Positions 32,405-41,650 of a DNA stretch of 64,000 nt are shown here, one piece after another. How positions within the stretch are numbered: the stretch's first letter is position 1; every line of letters starts with the position of its first letter. The stretch is taken from NCBI GenBank assembly GCA_023429135.1, contig JAEYWD010000101.1:1-64000 (forward strand). Reading direction: 5' to 3'. The stretch comes from Bacteroidota bacterium. GTDB taxonomy: Bacteria; Bacteroidota; Bacteroidia; Bacteroidales; JAAUTT01. Below the pieces are notes generated by a model, which was given only the letters and a program-made list of their open reading frames with translations, was not told the DNA's origin and did not search any database. The position numbers and the translations under genes were made by a program.

Positions 32405-34381
32405 ATGTTAGTAAAGTTAAGAAACGTGGCAGCAAATAAACAAATTCTTTGCTCAGGTAAATCGGCACTTTTAAGAACTTCCTATATCATTTTACTGTTG
32501 CTGATTTTTTCAACCGCATCTGGAACAACATACTATGTATCCACCACGGGGAAAAACAGTAATAACGGATTGTCTGCAAATACACCATGGGGTACCGTAA
32601 CCCATGCAGCAGCTCAGGCGGTAGCCGGAGATGTCATATATATCAAGGCAGGTTTGTATCAGGGCGAAAATGTATCCGTAGAAAACTCGGGTACAGCAAC
32701 TGCACCAATTATTTTTCAGGGATATCAGAATACACCAGGCGATAGTCCCACTTCCCTTAATAAGCCCGGCGAAGGCGTGGACCATACAAAATTACCTGTT
32801 CTTACTGAAATGGGAGTAATTGGAATATCTATCGATAAAAAAAGTTACATCGAGTTTAGAAATATTGGTGTTACCAAAAGTTCAAGCGGCTTTTTGATTT
32901 ACGGTGCACACCATATAACCATCCGAAATGTGTATATGGATGAAATTGGGATGGGAGTAAGCGGTGTGGGTATTTATTTTATTGCTTCAAATAATTTTCT
33001 GGTGGAAAATTGTCAGATTTCCGATGCCGGAATGAACAACTTCTGCATGATGCAAAGCAACACCGGTACCCTCAAAAACTGTAATAGCTATTCGGTGCGA
33101 TACACAAATGATGCAACCGACTACCATATTGTTATGGGGGATGCACAAAATATTACAGTTCAGAATTGCCAGGCATACAACTTGCATTCCCTGCAAGGCG
33201 GGCATCCGGGGCATGGGATCGGTATTAAAGATGTTTACAAAGGCGGGAAATATCCTAACCCACACAGCACCAATAATAAAATTATAAATTGCGCTGCTTA
33301 CGATATGGGCGAATATTTCTTTGTCGCTCACGAAGCTTATGGAAACGAATTTACAAATTGTACCGCTATAGGTCATTACGACAACCCTGCCCAGGATTAC
33401 TGGAGCGAAGGGATTAACATTCGTGATGGGGCCCATGATAATAAGTTTAACTTTTGCCATATTGAAGGTACCCGCACCAGTGTGGCTTTTCAAAATACTG
33501 TGGAAGGCCCAACAAACTCCGATGGCTCCGCGGCACCCCAAACATGCTATAACAACACTCTTTCTAACTGCTTGTTCCTGAACTCGGCTAAAGGTATCGA
33601 AATGTGGGATGCCAAAAACAACCTGATTAAAAACTGTGTCTTCGACGGTGCCGGAAAATCCACCCTGGTGCGATTTCTTTACGCTACGAAAAACGAAGGA
33701 AATACCTGCCGCAATTCTATCATTACCAATGTTTCAGGTTCCCTCAAATCTGATGATGGTGGCAGTGGAAGCAATATACCTTTCACTTATACCAATTTCT
33801 GGAAAAACAGCTTTGCAATGCCGGCAGGTACGGGTAATATGGCCACTGATCCTCTTTTTGTCAATTCAACTAATAAGGATTATCATCTTAAATCCGCTCA
33901 AGGTCATTGGGATAGATCAACCAACAAATGGGTTACTGATAATGTTTCCAGTTCCTGCATTGACAAGGGGAATCCTGCCGATAACTATGCCCTGGAACCA
34001 AGTCCTAATGGCAATGTTATTGATTTAGGTATTTATGGCGGTACTGCTGAAGCTTCCAAGAGCTTAAAAACGATAACCGCAGTAACAGATCTTTCTGAAG
34101 ACAATGATAAAGATCTAAATGTTTATCCCAACCCATTTCGTTTTACCTCAACAATTAATTTCTCTTCTGATATTAATGATGTTATTAACATTAGTCTTTA
34201 TGATATCAGAGGAAGACAGATAAAAGAATTGTTTAAAGGGAAAATAACCCCCGGATTATTAAGTTTACCCTGGGATGGAACAAGTTCTAACGGTCAAAGG
34301 GTAATTAACGGTATTTATCTTCTGAAACTTGTTTCGGAATCAGGTATTAATAAAACATGTAAAATCTTTTTCCAACAATAA
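32405..34381 (+). CDS. Secreted right-handed beta-helix protein with T9SS sorting domain
   Basis: 658 residues. A long N-terminal region leads to a signal peptide near residues 24-44 (IILLLLIFSTASG). The body (about 45-560) has a PbH1 or NosD-like parallel beta-helix, with many N-x-I/V-x-N-C turns such as NFLVENCQIS and NKIINCAAYDM. It opens with YYVSTTGKNSNNGLSANTPW, common in pectate-lyase-like and alginate-lyase-like proteins. The last 80 residues are a type A T9SS sorting domain (VYPNPF, INFS, LYDIRGRQI, NGIYLLKL). It is thus exported by the type IX system. It may bind or cut a polysaccharide; no catalytic residues can be named. Confidence 0.85.
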   Translation: MLVKLRNVAANKQILCSGKSALLRTSYIILLLLIFSTASGTTYYVSTTGKNSNNGLSANTPWGTVTHAAAQAVAGDVIYIKAGLYQGENVSVENSGTATAPIIFQGYQNTPGDSPTSLNKPGEGVDHTKLPVLTEMGVIGISIDKKSYIEFRNIGVTKSSSGFLIYGAHHITIRNVYMDEIGMGVSGVGIYFIASNNFLVENCQISDAGMNNFCMMQSNTGTLKNCNSYSVRYTNDATDYHIVMGDAQNITVQNCQAYNLHSLQGGHPGHGIGIKDVYKGGKYPNPHSTNNKIINCAAYDMGEYFFVAHEAYGNEFTNCTAIGHYDNPAQDYWSEGINIRDGAHDNKFNFCHIEGTRTSVAFQNTVEGPTNSDGSAAPQTCYNNTLSNCLFLNSAKGIEMWDAKNNLIKNCVFDGAGKSTLVRFLYATKNEGNTCRNSIITNVSGSLKSDDGGSGSNIPFTYTNFWKNSFAMPAGTGNMATDPLFVNSTNKDYHLKSAQGHWDRSTNKWVTDNVSSSCIDKGNPADNYALEPSPNGNVIDLGIYGGTAEASKSLKTITAVTDLSEDNDKDLNVYPNPFRFTSTINFSSDINDVINISLYDIRGRQIKELFKGKITPGLLSLPWDGTSSNGQRVINGIYLLKLVSESGINKTCKIFFQQ

Positions 34382-34476
34382 CCATTTTTACCACTGTCTT
34401 CTAATTCAACTTACAATCTTAGTAAAGACAATAAGTTGTAAATAAATTACGATTGGATATATTTTGTATTGTGTGT

Positions 34477-34534
34477 ATATTCGAAAGTAAATTTAAGAGA
34501 ACTTAAAAATTCTCTTAAATTTACTTTCGAATAT
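34477..34534. repeat. Perfect 25-bp inverted repeat with 8-base loop
   Basis: Left arm 34477-34501 and right arm 34510-34534 are exact complements. The arms begin ATATTCGAAAGT and run to TTAAGAGAA; the loop is CTTAAAAA. It lies 26 bases before the GTG start of the next gene. No U-run follows on either side, so it is not a typical terminator. See findings. Confidence 0.9.
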
Positions 34535-34560
34535 TACCTTACAGAAATAAAACCTAACGA

Positions 34561-36099
34561 GTGAAAGCTAAAAGTCTTATAAAAAAAATCGCAGTATACC
34601 CGAAATCAATTATTTGGAGTAAAGTAAAAAAAGAAGGAGTTATTTTCCCACATGCCTTTGCTATTGCAATAGACGATATGGGATGGAATTATGGAAGTAA
34701 TAATGGAGAGAATGGGGAACCCGGGCCATACAGAATTGGTCTAAATAAAAAATTGGGCCTCAACGACTATAAAGCAGTAGTAAATGTAGGTAAGAAAGTT
34801 GGAGCCCGTATCCAGGGCTTGTTCGTACTATGTGAAATGGACCGAAACAATACTTGTGCGAAATATCCCACTACAACAATGTTTGGAGAAGACTGGGATA
34901 ACACGGGAAATGTTTGTGATGAGCAAATTGAAATAATGGATTATGTTCGAAACCAGGCAGCACACCTCGAATTTGGTATGCATGGCGTTGGCCATGAATT
35001 TTGGCCAGCAAAAAATAAAAAAGTGCGTGCTGAATGGTATAATTTTGAAGAGAAAAAAAGTTGGCCTGAAGAAGAATTAATTAAACATATTGAATGCTTT
35101 AAAGAGATAATGGCCCAATATGGATTAACACCGGAGAATGGCCATTCTTTCCCCGAGAGTTTTGTCCCCTGCGCATGCGCATATTACTGGAACCCTAATG
35201 GAAAATATAGCTTAGGTTCACTCTTATATAAAAATGGGACTAAATATGCAAATACCTTATTCCCATTAATAACTGAATTAAATCCTCCCCAAGAACCTAA
35301 TGGAGGAGGATTTGATCAGGGCTTACATGTAATTAACAGATTAAACTGGGGCAACGAATGGTGGTGTTTAAATTCGCTACCTTCCGAACCGATTGAAAAT
35401 CAAACTACAGATATTGTTGAATCGCACTGGGCAAACTGGTTGGCTCAGGATTCGTTTCTGCAGAATGAGGTTACACAAAAGTTTATCGATTATTATAAAA
35501 TGGTTCAGGCTTGTCCAACCCGTTATATTGCAAAAAATACGGAACAATTACACTCCCAATGGTTATATAATAAATATACTATAATTACTGAAACTTCACC
35601 AGGTAATGTTTTAATTGACAATTCCAAAATGCCTGATGAAGTGTATGCCTATAAAATTATAAGCTGTTTGGTTCTGAAAATAAAATTAGAATCTAATCAC
35701 CATATTTCATTTGCACTCCTTAATAACAATAGTATTTGCTCGTATTTTGAAGAGGCCGGTTACGCATTTTTATATTTACCCCCCTTACAACAGCAAACTT
35801 ACTCATTAAAATATAACATTGGAACCGAATGTATGCCCGAATATATATTTAATGATGGTACATATAACGTATACAGTTTTTTTAAGGAATACAATAAAAT
35901 AAAAATAAATATAAAGGTGTATGGTCACCAGTTGGTTAAAATAAAGTGCAGAAATCCGGTTTCAATACACTCTACGAATAAAAACTTAAAAATCATTGAC
36001 AAGTCATACTCCGAAGAGCAAAATATGTTTACAGTGGAATTAAGAGCCAGGAATTTTCAGGGTGAGATAAGTGATCTAATTTTGAATTTTGGAAAATAA
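34561..36099 (+). CDS. Polysaccharide deacetylase-like protein of unknown specificity
   Basis: 512 residues starting with GTG; an in-frame stop lies six bases upstream, so the start is here or later. The first 330 residues look like a distorted NodB/glycoside hydrolase fold: FAIAIDDMGWNYG resembles the metal-binding Asp-Asp strand and HLEFGMHGVGHEF the histidine pair. The remaining 180 residues are beta-rich. There is no signal peptide. I recognise the deacetylase resemblance but cannot name the family, so the activity is uncertain. It ends nine bases from the convergent minus-strand polysaccharide locus and probably belongs with it functionally. Confidence 0.6.
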   Translation: MKAKSLIKKIAVYPKSIIWSKVKKEGVIFPHAFAIAIDDMGWNYGSNNGENGEPGPYRIGLNKKLGLNDYKAVVNVGKKVGARIQGLFVLCEMDRNNTCAKYPTTTMFGEDWDNTGNVCDEQIEIMDYVRNQAAHLEFGMHGVGHEFWPAKNKKVRAEWYNFEEKKSWPEEELIKHIECFKEIMAQYGLTPENGHSFPESFVPCACAYYWNPNGKYSLGSLLYKNGTKYANTLFPLITELNPPQEPNGGGFDQGLHVINRLNWGNEWWCLNSLPSEPIENQTTDIVESHWANWLAQDSFLQNEVTQKFIDYYKMVQACPTRYIAKNTEQLHSQWLYNKYTIITETSPGNVLIDNSKMPDEVYAYKIISCLVLKIKLESNHHISFALLNNNSICSYFEEAGYAFLYLPPLQQQTYSLKYNIGTECMPEYIFNDGTYNVYSFFKEYNKIKINIKVYGHQLVKIKCRNPVSIHSTNKNLKIIDKSYSEEQNMFTVELRARNFQGEISDLILNFGK

Positions 36100-36108
36100 A
36101 AACGTTCA

Positions 36109-37149
36109 CTATGGTTTGGTTAAGCTTCGATTTAGTTCATTAAGCCAAAGGTTAAATCCATTCATATTCCAATGTGTATCTGAACGATAAAAAATCTTAC
36201 ATGGAGTGTTTTTGGATTTTGTGTATATATCAATCATTTTCATTTTTAGTAATTCATTATTCTGTAAATTTGGAATTAAGTTATTATAATTTTGGCAATC
36301 GGGTTGAATAACACTAATTGGATTTGGAATAATTGAAAAATAGACTTCTTGAAAACCCATTGTCTTATAATGTGTATAAATATTATTTAATAAATTAACC
36401 TTACTGTTGAGGTAATCCTTTGTTACACTATCAGTAATTGATGATTTAGTAGATGAATAAAATAAGTAATTGCCTTTTTGCGAAACAATTACATCAGAAT
36501 TGACTTTCTTGAAAAGATAATATCTTAACCTGGCCTTAAATTCTTTAAAGGCTGTAAAAATTCGGGAATCAAAAATAATAAACTCTAAATTTACTTCAGT
36601 GTTTTTATTGAATATTACATTCAGGATATTTTTAACTATAGCAGTCTTTTTCGGTTCTTGTACAGCATGTAAATTAACTGTTGATTTTACCAGATTCATG
36701 GCCGTTAGACTATCTAAAGCATTAAGATTCCGTTCCACAATTTCGAAAAGTAAAACATTTGTTTTATCCTTTTTAAGCTCAATTGGCTTAACTGGAGAAT
36801 TTCTCCACCAGGGATATTCAATATCATAAATCGTATCGACGCCAGCCAGTTGAGCTTTTGATTTAAGATAACTCGAACTCAGATAACTGTCATGCACAAT
36901 GCATAAATTAATTCTTTTTTCAGTAACAAACTTTTCCTCCGGAATTTCAACAGGATCAAATCCGACAGGCTCCTTTATTAAAGGGAAATATGACATACCG
37001 TATAAATCGCCATATGTATACTTATCAGATCCAAGTAGTGAATTTGATGTATACTTATAATGAGCAATTCTACCAACAAGAATTTCCGATTTGCTGGCGA
37101 CAAGAAAGAATAAAAAAAGAGTTGTTACAATAATTAAAAAACTTCGCAT
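36109..37149 (-). CDS. AlgJ/AlgX-like SGNH O-acetyltransferase partner
   Basis: 346 residues with an N-terminal membrane helix (about 4-18), so it faces the periplasm. SGNH-type residues: S88 in VHDSYL and D324/H326 in SDTHWNMNG. It lies directly downstream of the MBOAT gene, one base apart. By analogy with alginate and peptidoglycan systems (AlgI/AlgJ, PatA/PatB), the membrane protein passes acetyl groups across and this protein places them on the glycan. It is the last gene of the long minus-strand locus. Confidence 0.75.
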   Translation of the reverse strand: MRSFLIIVTTLFLFFLVASKSEILVGRIAHYKYTSNSLLGSDKYTYGDLYGMSYFPLIKEPVGFDPVEIPEEKFVTEKRINLCIVHDSYLSSSYLKSKAQLAGVDTIYDIEYPWWRNSPVKPIELKKDKTNVLLFEIVERNLNALDSLTAMNLVKSTVNLHAVQEPKKTAIVKNILNVIFNKNTEVNLEFIIFDSRIFTAFKEFKARLRYYLFKKVNSDVIVSQKGNYLFYSSTKSSITDSVTKDYLNSKVNLLNNIYTHYKTMGFQEVYFSIIPNPISVIQPDCQNYNNLIPNLQNNELLKMKMIDIYTKSKNTPCKIFYRSDTHWNMNGFNLWLNELNRSLTKP

Positions 37150-37150
37150 A

Positions 37151-38605
37151 CTAAAATTGAAAGTAAATAAACTGTCTACTACTAAACTCTCCGAAAAAAT
37201 AAATGAATAATAAAACCATTCCGTAAGTTGACCAACGGATAAGTCGGGGCCACTTAATTAATACAGCAGAAATGCTAATCCTGTTTTGAAGCAGATGAAT
37301 GCTTTCAAGAAAGATAATCAATAAAACTGAAAATAGTAATTCTGCATTTCCTAATCCTAAATTTTCTAATACCGGTTTATGATTAAACAAACTTGAAAAC
37401 AGTTCAGGTATGCCGGCAAAGATGCGTTCTGATATATATAAAGCAGACTTGGCATCATTTGCTCTAAAAAAAATCCAAGCAAAAGTAACCAATAGAAAAG
37501 TTGTTACTACAGGCAGGAAAGTTAGTTTGTCTAAATGTAAAACGTTGTTTACCTTATTGCGGATATTTTGGGTTATAAGGGCAAAAACCAAATAAAATCC
37601 ATGTATAGCTCCCCAAATAATAAAAGTCCAGTTAGCACCATGCCATAACCCGCTTACCAAAAATACTATAAACAAATTTAAATACCACCGGGGGACTGAA
37701 ATACGGTTCCCTCCAAGTGGAATATACAAATAGTCCTTAAACCATGTAGATAAAGAAATGTGCCAACGCTTCCAGAATTCCTGAATACTTCCTGAATGAT
37801 AAGGCTTATCAAAATTTGTCATTAGTTTGAAACCCATTACACGTGCGGCACCAATCGCCATATCGGAATATCCTGAAAAATCGCAGAATATCTGATATGA
37901 AAAAAAAACTGTTGCTATTATAAAACTAAGACTATTGTGTTGTTGGGGATTATTGTATACCGTATCTACTACAATTGCTAAACGGTCGGCTATTACAACT
38001 TTCTTAAATAAACCCCATATCATTAATTTCAACCCGCTTGCAACACGGTGATAATCAAAATCGTATTTGGCTCTAAATTGATGCAATAAGTTCTGGGGCC
38101 GCTCAATTGGTCCGGCTACAAGTTGAGGATAAAACATCACGTATAAAGAATAAATCCCAAAATGCCGCTCTGCTTTTTGGTTTCCACGATAAACTTCAAT
38201 TGTATAGCTCATTGCCTGAAAAGTATGGAAGGAAAGCCCAATTGGCAGCAAAATTGATAAATATGGTACCGGGTTTGTAAACCCAAAGTTATGCATCAGG
38301 AAGGATAAACTTTCGTTCAGGAAATTGAAATATTTAAAAAATCCAAGTACTCCAATATTGGCGACCAAACTAAGAATTAAAAAAAACATTCTCTTTTTAC
38401 CTTCCGCTTTCTCGATATAAATCCCTGCGAAATAATCGACTACAATTGTAAATCCTAAGATCAGAATATAAACCGGAACAAAAGCCATATAAAAATAACA
38501 ACTGGTTATTAATAGCAAAAGCCATCTCCTATTATAATCTATAGCAAAATAAAGTGAGGTTACAATAATAAAAAAAACAAGGAAATGTAACGAATTAAAG
38601 AGCAT
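37151..38605 (-). CDS. MBOAT family O-acyltransferase (AlgI/PatA-like)
   Basis: 484 residues with about eleven membrane helices. It has the AlgI opening MLFNSLHFLVFF, the conserved RWHISLSTWFKDYLYIPLGG segment and the catalytic-type histidine in SGLWHGANWTF. It is full length. These proteins move acetyl groups from the cytoplasm across the inner membrane for glycan O-acetylation. It is paired with the SGNH protein at 36109-37149 and lies 9 bp after an acyltransferase-3 gene. Confidence 0.92.
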   Translation of the reverse strand: MLFNSLHFLVFFIIVTSLYFAIDYNRRWLLLLITSCYFYMAFVPVYILILGFTIVVDYFAGIYIEKAEGKKRMFFLILSLVANIGVLGFFKYFNFLNESLSFLMHNFGFTNPVPYLSILLPIGLSFHTFQAMSYTIEVYRGNQKAERHFGIYSLYVMFYPQLVAGPIERPQNLLHQFRAKYDFDYHRVASGLKLMIWGLFKKVVIADRLAIVVDTVYNNPQQHNSLSFIIATVFFSYQIFCDFSGYSDMAIGAARVMGFKLMTNFDKPYHSGSIQEFWKRWHISLSTWFKDYLYIPLGGNRISVPRWYLNLFIVFLVSGLWHGANWTFIIWGAIHGFYLVFALITQNIRNKVNNVLHLDKLTFLPVVTTFLLVTFAWIFFRANDAKSALYISERIFAGIPELFSSLFNHKPVLENLGLGNAELLFSVLLIIFLESIHLLQNRISISAVLIKWPRLIRWSTYGMVLLFIYFFGEFSSRQFIYFQF

Positions 38606-38614
38606 AAACCATCA

Positions 38615-39724
38615 TTATTTAATAGCAATAAAAAACTTCAGAAAGCGCGATCTCTGCATATATATTACTATAATTAGAGATACTAATAATATTAAAACAG
38701 AATAAACTATATTAACACCAAACAAATGAGAAAATTCAAATTTCAGGTAAAGAGTATTAAACAGGTTCCCGATAATAACATGTATTAAAAAAATACCTAA
38801 AGAATTTTCGCCCGTAAGCTTTATAAATCTTCCAAATCGACCTTTGTGCGAATAATTAAATGAAATTATATATAAGGCAATTACATTAGCGAGGGTAAAC
38901 AGGGTATCATATCCATCCCAAACTATGTCCAACATCAGGTTTTGTGATTTTGAAACGAAAATACCAAAAAGGAATAAAAAGGACATGGATATCAAAATTG
39001 TAATAATGGCAATGATCCGGTATTGTTTAAAGTTAATTTTATCTTTATGATAGAACAAAATTCCTCCAAGCATAAAGTACCCGATGGAATATCCGAAAAT
39101 TCCTCTGAATGCATTGAAATCACTGAAATAATTTGAATATAATTCTTTGGCTGAAAATAAGTTGAATAAACAATTTACTACTACAATAGCATCGGATATT
39201 AATTTATTACCAAAAGTTAAAATCAAAACACATACAAAAAAGAAATAGAAGTGCTTTATATTGTTTTTAAAGGAAGTAAATATTAGTGGCAGAAATATAT
39301 AAATAACTATTAAAGCTTCCAGAAACCAAAAGTGATTGATCCAGCCAATCCGCAAGTCAAATATTCTTCTTGCAATACCAAAAACAGAAAATGTTAATGA
39401 CCCATATCGAATATAGGAAAGTGAAACCAATGTAATAACCGACCATATTAGAATTAAAATTACAATACCAATCATTTTACGAATATGCTTTTTAATGTCA
39501 AGCTCGGATTTATTGAGCAATAATGCGCCGTTAACAAAAAAGAAAATTGGAACACATGTACTTAAAATAGCCTGAAAAAAGTAATTCCAATATGCGGATA
39601 AACTTGCGTTACCCAGAATATTACTGTTAAAATTGTTAAAATGGTAAATAATCACAAAAAAAATGGCAATGGCTTTTAACAGGTCGAAAAAATCGTACCG
39701 TATCTTTTTTTCTAATTCTTGCAT
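38615..39724 (-). CDS. Acyltransferase 3 family membrane protein
   Basis: 369 residues, about ten membrane helices. The N-terminal YDFFDLLKAIAIFFVIIYHFNNF carries the conserved histidine of the family (OafA/NodX-like). Such proteins add acetyl or succinyl groups to polysaccharides or lipids. It gives the locus a second, independent route of O-acylation beside the MBOAT/SGNH pair. Start MQELEKK follows a short A/T-rich gap of 58 bases. Confidence 0.88.
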   Translation of the reverse strand: MQELEKKIRYDFFDLLKAIAIFFVIIYHFNNFNSNILGNASLSAYWNYFFQAILSTCVPIFFFVNGALLLNKSELDIKKHIRKMIGIVILILIWSVITLVSLSYIRYGSLTFSVFGIARRIFDLRIGWINHFWFLEALIVIYIFLPLIFTSFKNNIKHFYFFFVCVLILTFGNKLISDAIVVVNCLFNLFSAKELYSNYFSDFNAFRGIFGYSIGYFMLGGILFYHKDKINFKQYRIIAIITILISMSFLFLFGIFVSKSQNLMLDIVWDGYDTLFTLANVIALYIISFNYSHKGRFGRFIKLTGENSLGIFLIHVIIGNLFNTLYLKFEFSHLFGVNIVYSVLILLVSLIIVIYMQRSRFLKFFIAIK

Positions 39725-39782
39725 TATAATAGTAGCTGGATTTTGTTATTACTATCGTTTTTGAAAATGTTAACAAAACTGG

Positions 39783-40568
39783 TTAAGAATTTATAAACCT
39801 TTTTTTAACGATAATACGCTTGATTTGATTTTTAACATTCTGCAATATAAGTTCTTTAAGCCAAGCAAAATAGTTGTCAGTCCATCGCTGAGGATGGACA
39901 TTAATCATTATTTTCACAGGTAACTTATTGGCTTTTAAAGCTTTTATAATATCATAAGTTGAATGTATTTCATAATGGTCAAAATGAGATATTTCTCCGG
40001 AAATATTTACTTTGTCCCTAACACTCACTTTATCACCGTCCCATCGTCGGCCGGTATCGGTTAAATACAGAACGGAAGAAAAATCTACATCGTAATAAGG
40101 CTCTCCGATAATACCAAGTTGCTTATAACTATATTTATCCCATATCTTTCGATTGTCATATTTCGAGAGGGGGCTTCCATGCATACACACCGTCGAAACA
40201 GATAAGATTTGCCTAAACTTATTCAAATTTGTTTTAAACTCCTCATAAGCAAGATCTATATTCCCGTTGCATGAATCCATAGTTTCATAGTGATAACCAA
40301 TTTCGTGCCCCAGGGCTGCAATTTGTTTGATAATACTAACATTAAAGCTTTTATCTGTAATGCGAAAATAATAACTACCACAAATACCCAAATTGTTTTC
40401 TATTTGAGCCGTAGTTAAAGAATTTCGGGGCAACAGATCTACATCGTGCCTTAGCACTATTGCTTTTGGTTTGGGATTTACTAAAAACTTTTCGAAAGTT
40501 TGAAATGTATACCCCTGATTGAGTAGGCTCGTAAGTAATTCCTTATAAGCTGATAATGTAAAATCCAT
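39783..40568 (-). CDS. Polysaccharide deacetylase-like protein
   Basis: 261 residues, cytoplasmic (no signal). NodB-like marks: IVLRHDVDLLPRNS (Asp pair) and LGHEIGYHYETMD (histidine pair). A third motif CMHGSPLSKYD follows. It is probably an N-deacetylase acting on a lipid-linked sugar or nucleotide sugar. It starts within one base of the stop of the DUF354 gene (TAATG overlap), so it is translationally coupled. Confidence 0.82.
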   Translation of the reverse strand: MDFTLSAYKELLTSLLNQGYTFQTFEKFLVNPKPKAIVLRHDVDLLPRNSLTTAQIENNLGICGSYYFRITDKSFNVSIIKQIAALGHEIGYHYETMDSCNGNIDLAYEEFKTNLNKFRQILSVSTVCMHGSPLSKYDNRKIWDKYSYKQLGIIGEPYYDVDFSSVLYLTDTGRRWDGDKVSVRDKVNISGEISHFDHYEIHSTYDIIKALKANKLPVKIMINVHPQRWTDNYFAWLKELILQNVKNQIKRIIVKKRFINS

Positions 40569-41650
40569 TAATTAAACTTTAATTGGTATGAAGGGTTTTC
40601 TTTCATAATTTCCTTACTTGCCGGATAATTTTCAACAAACCAAACCAAAAATGCGGTACAGTCTATTTTATCTTCTAGCATCCGTTTACGTTTTTCCTGC
40701 CATTTCAGATTATCATCCGAGTTACTCAGAATTTCTATACCCTTTTGTATGGCTTTTTCCTGATCTTCTTCAGATTCTGAAAAATTGAATACCAAACCGT
40801 ATTTACTTTCTTGCTCAATGGTGGTAAATATTTTTGAGTTATTGATGAATATTCCTGGTACACCGAGCATTGCACCTTCCGAGATCATGGTTGCACTCTC
40901 GCCAAACATTAATGAAGAAAATGCCATAGCATCGTGCATCTGCTCGGGAGCTATTGGTATTTTATACTTCCTCAGCTCCTGGGGAAGTGGTTTTTCGGAC
41001 GATATAAATACTCTGGCGTATTTGGAAAACTCTTTTACAGCTTCTATTTTATGGTTAAGTGAAAAACCTTTATGCCCAATATCGTGAGTTGCATTCCACG
41101 ATACAAAACGTAAAATGACGTACCGCTCCGAAGGGTCAACTTTTAAACTTTTTAATACCTGTGCCGAAGGCTCAAAAATATTTGGATGCAGATATAACAG
41201 CTCATGGTATCCTCTGTACCTGATTTCCTTCGGCCCCATTTCAGGATGAGGATAATCGCCTGTTAGAATGGTTTTCGTAAATGGCTTGTAGAGTTTTATC
41301 TGTTCAAAATTATAGGTATCTTCAAACGAAATATGAGGTTTGCGTAACAGCCATGCAACCTGTGCGGCATAAATCGACCCGTGACTCAAATAAACGTCTG
41401 GTTTAAATTTTAAGCTGGTTAAAAACATTTGCCAGTTAAACTTTAATAATCCCCATATTTTCCCTGAAAGTGAATTATAATGCTTGCCAAAACATTTAAA
41501 AGTAAAATTTGCAGCTTTTAAAAGCTCTATCTCAAATTCCTTTTGCCTGCAGGTAAATAGTACCGAATGGCCTTGCGACTGCATAACAGTAGCAAAGGGA
41601 CGAAAAAGATGTACATGTGCGGGATGTCCTATATCAATCAAAATTTTCAT
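40568..41650 (-). CDS. DUF354 family GT-B-fold protein
   Basis: 360 residues. Opening MKILIDIGHPAHVHLFRPFA is characteristic of DUF354. The fold resembles UDP-GlcNAc 2-epimerase or MurG-like GT-B proteins: ISEGAMLGVPGIFINN resembles the donor-binding site. It may transfer or process a sugar in the polysaccharide. It overlaps the PSD-like gene upstream by four bases and the deacetylase gene downstream by one. Confidence 0.8.
   Translation of the reverse strand: MKILIDIGHPAHVHLFRPFATVMQSQGHSVLFTCRQKEFEIELLKAANFTFKCFGKHYNSLSGKIWGLLKFNWQMFLTSLKFKPDVYLSHGSIYAAQVAWLLRKPHISFEDTYNFEQIKLYKPFTKTILTGDYPHPEMGPKEIRYRGYHELLYLHPNIFEPSAQVLKSLKVDPSERYVILRFVSWNATHDIGHKGFSLNHKIEAVKEFSKYARVFISSEKPLPQELRKYKIPIAPEQMHDAMAFSSLMFGESATMISEGAMLGVPGIFINNSKIFTTIEQESKYGLVFNFSESEEDQEKAIQKGIEILSNSDDNLKWQEKRKRMLEDKIDCTAFLVWFVENYPASKEIMKENPSYQLKFN

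Noticed and set aside
32405..34381. Naming the beta-helix protein a pectate or alginate lyase
   Set aside because: The beta-helix fold is shared by many non-enzymes and no catalytic Lys/Arg set could be identified by eye.
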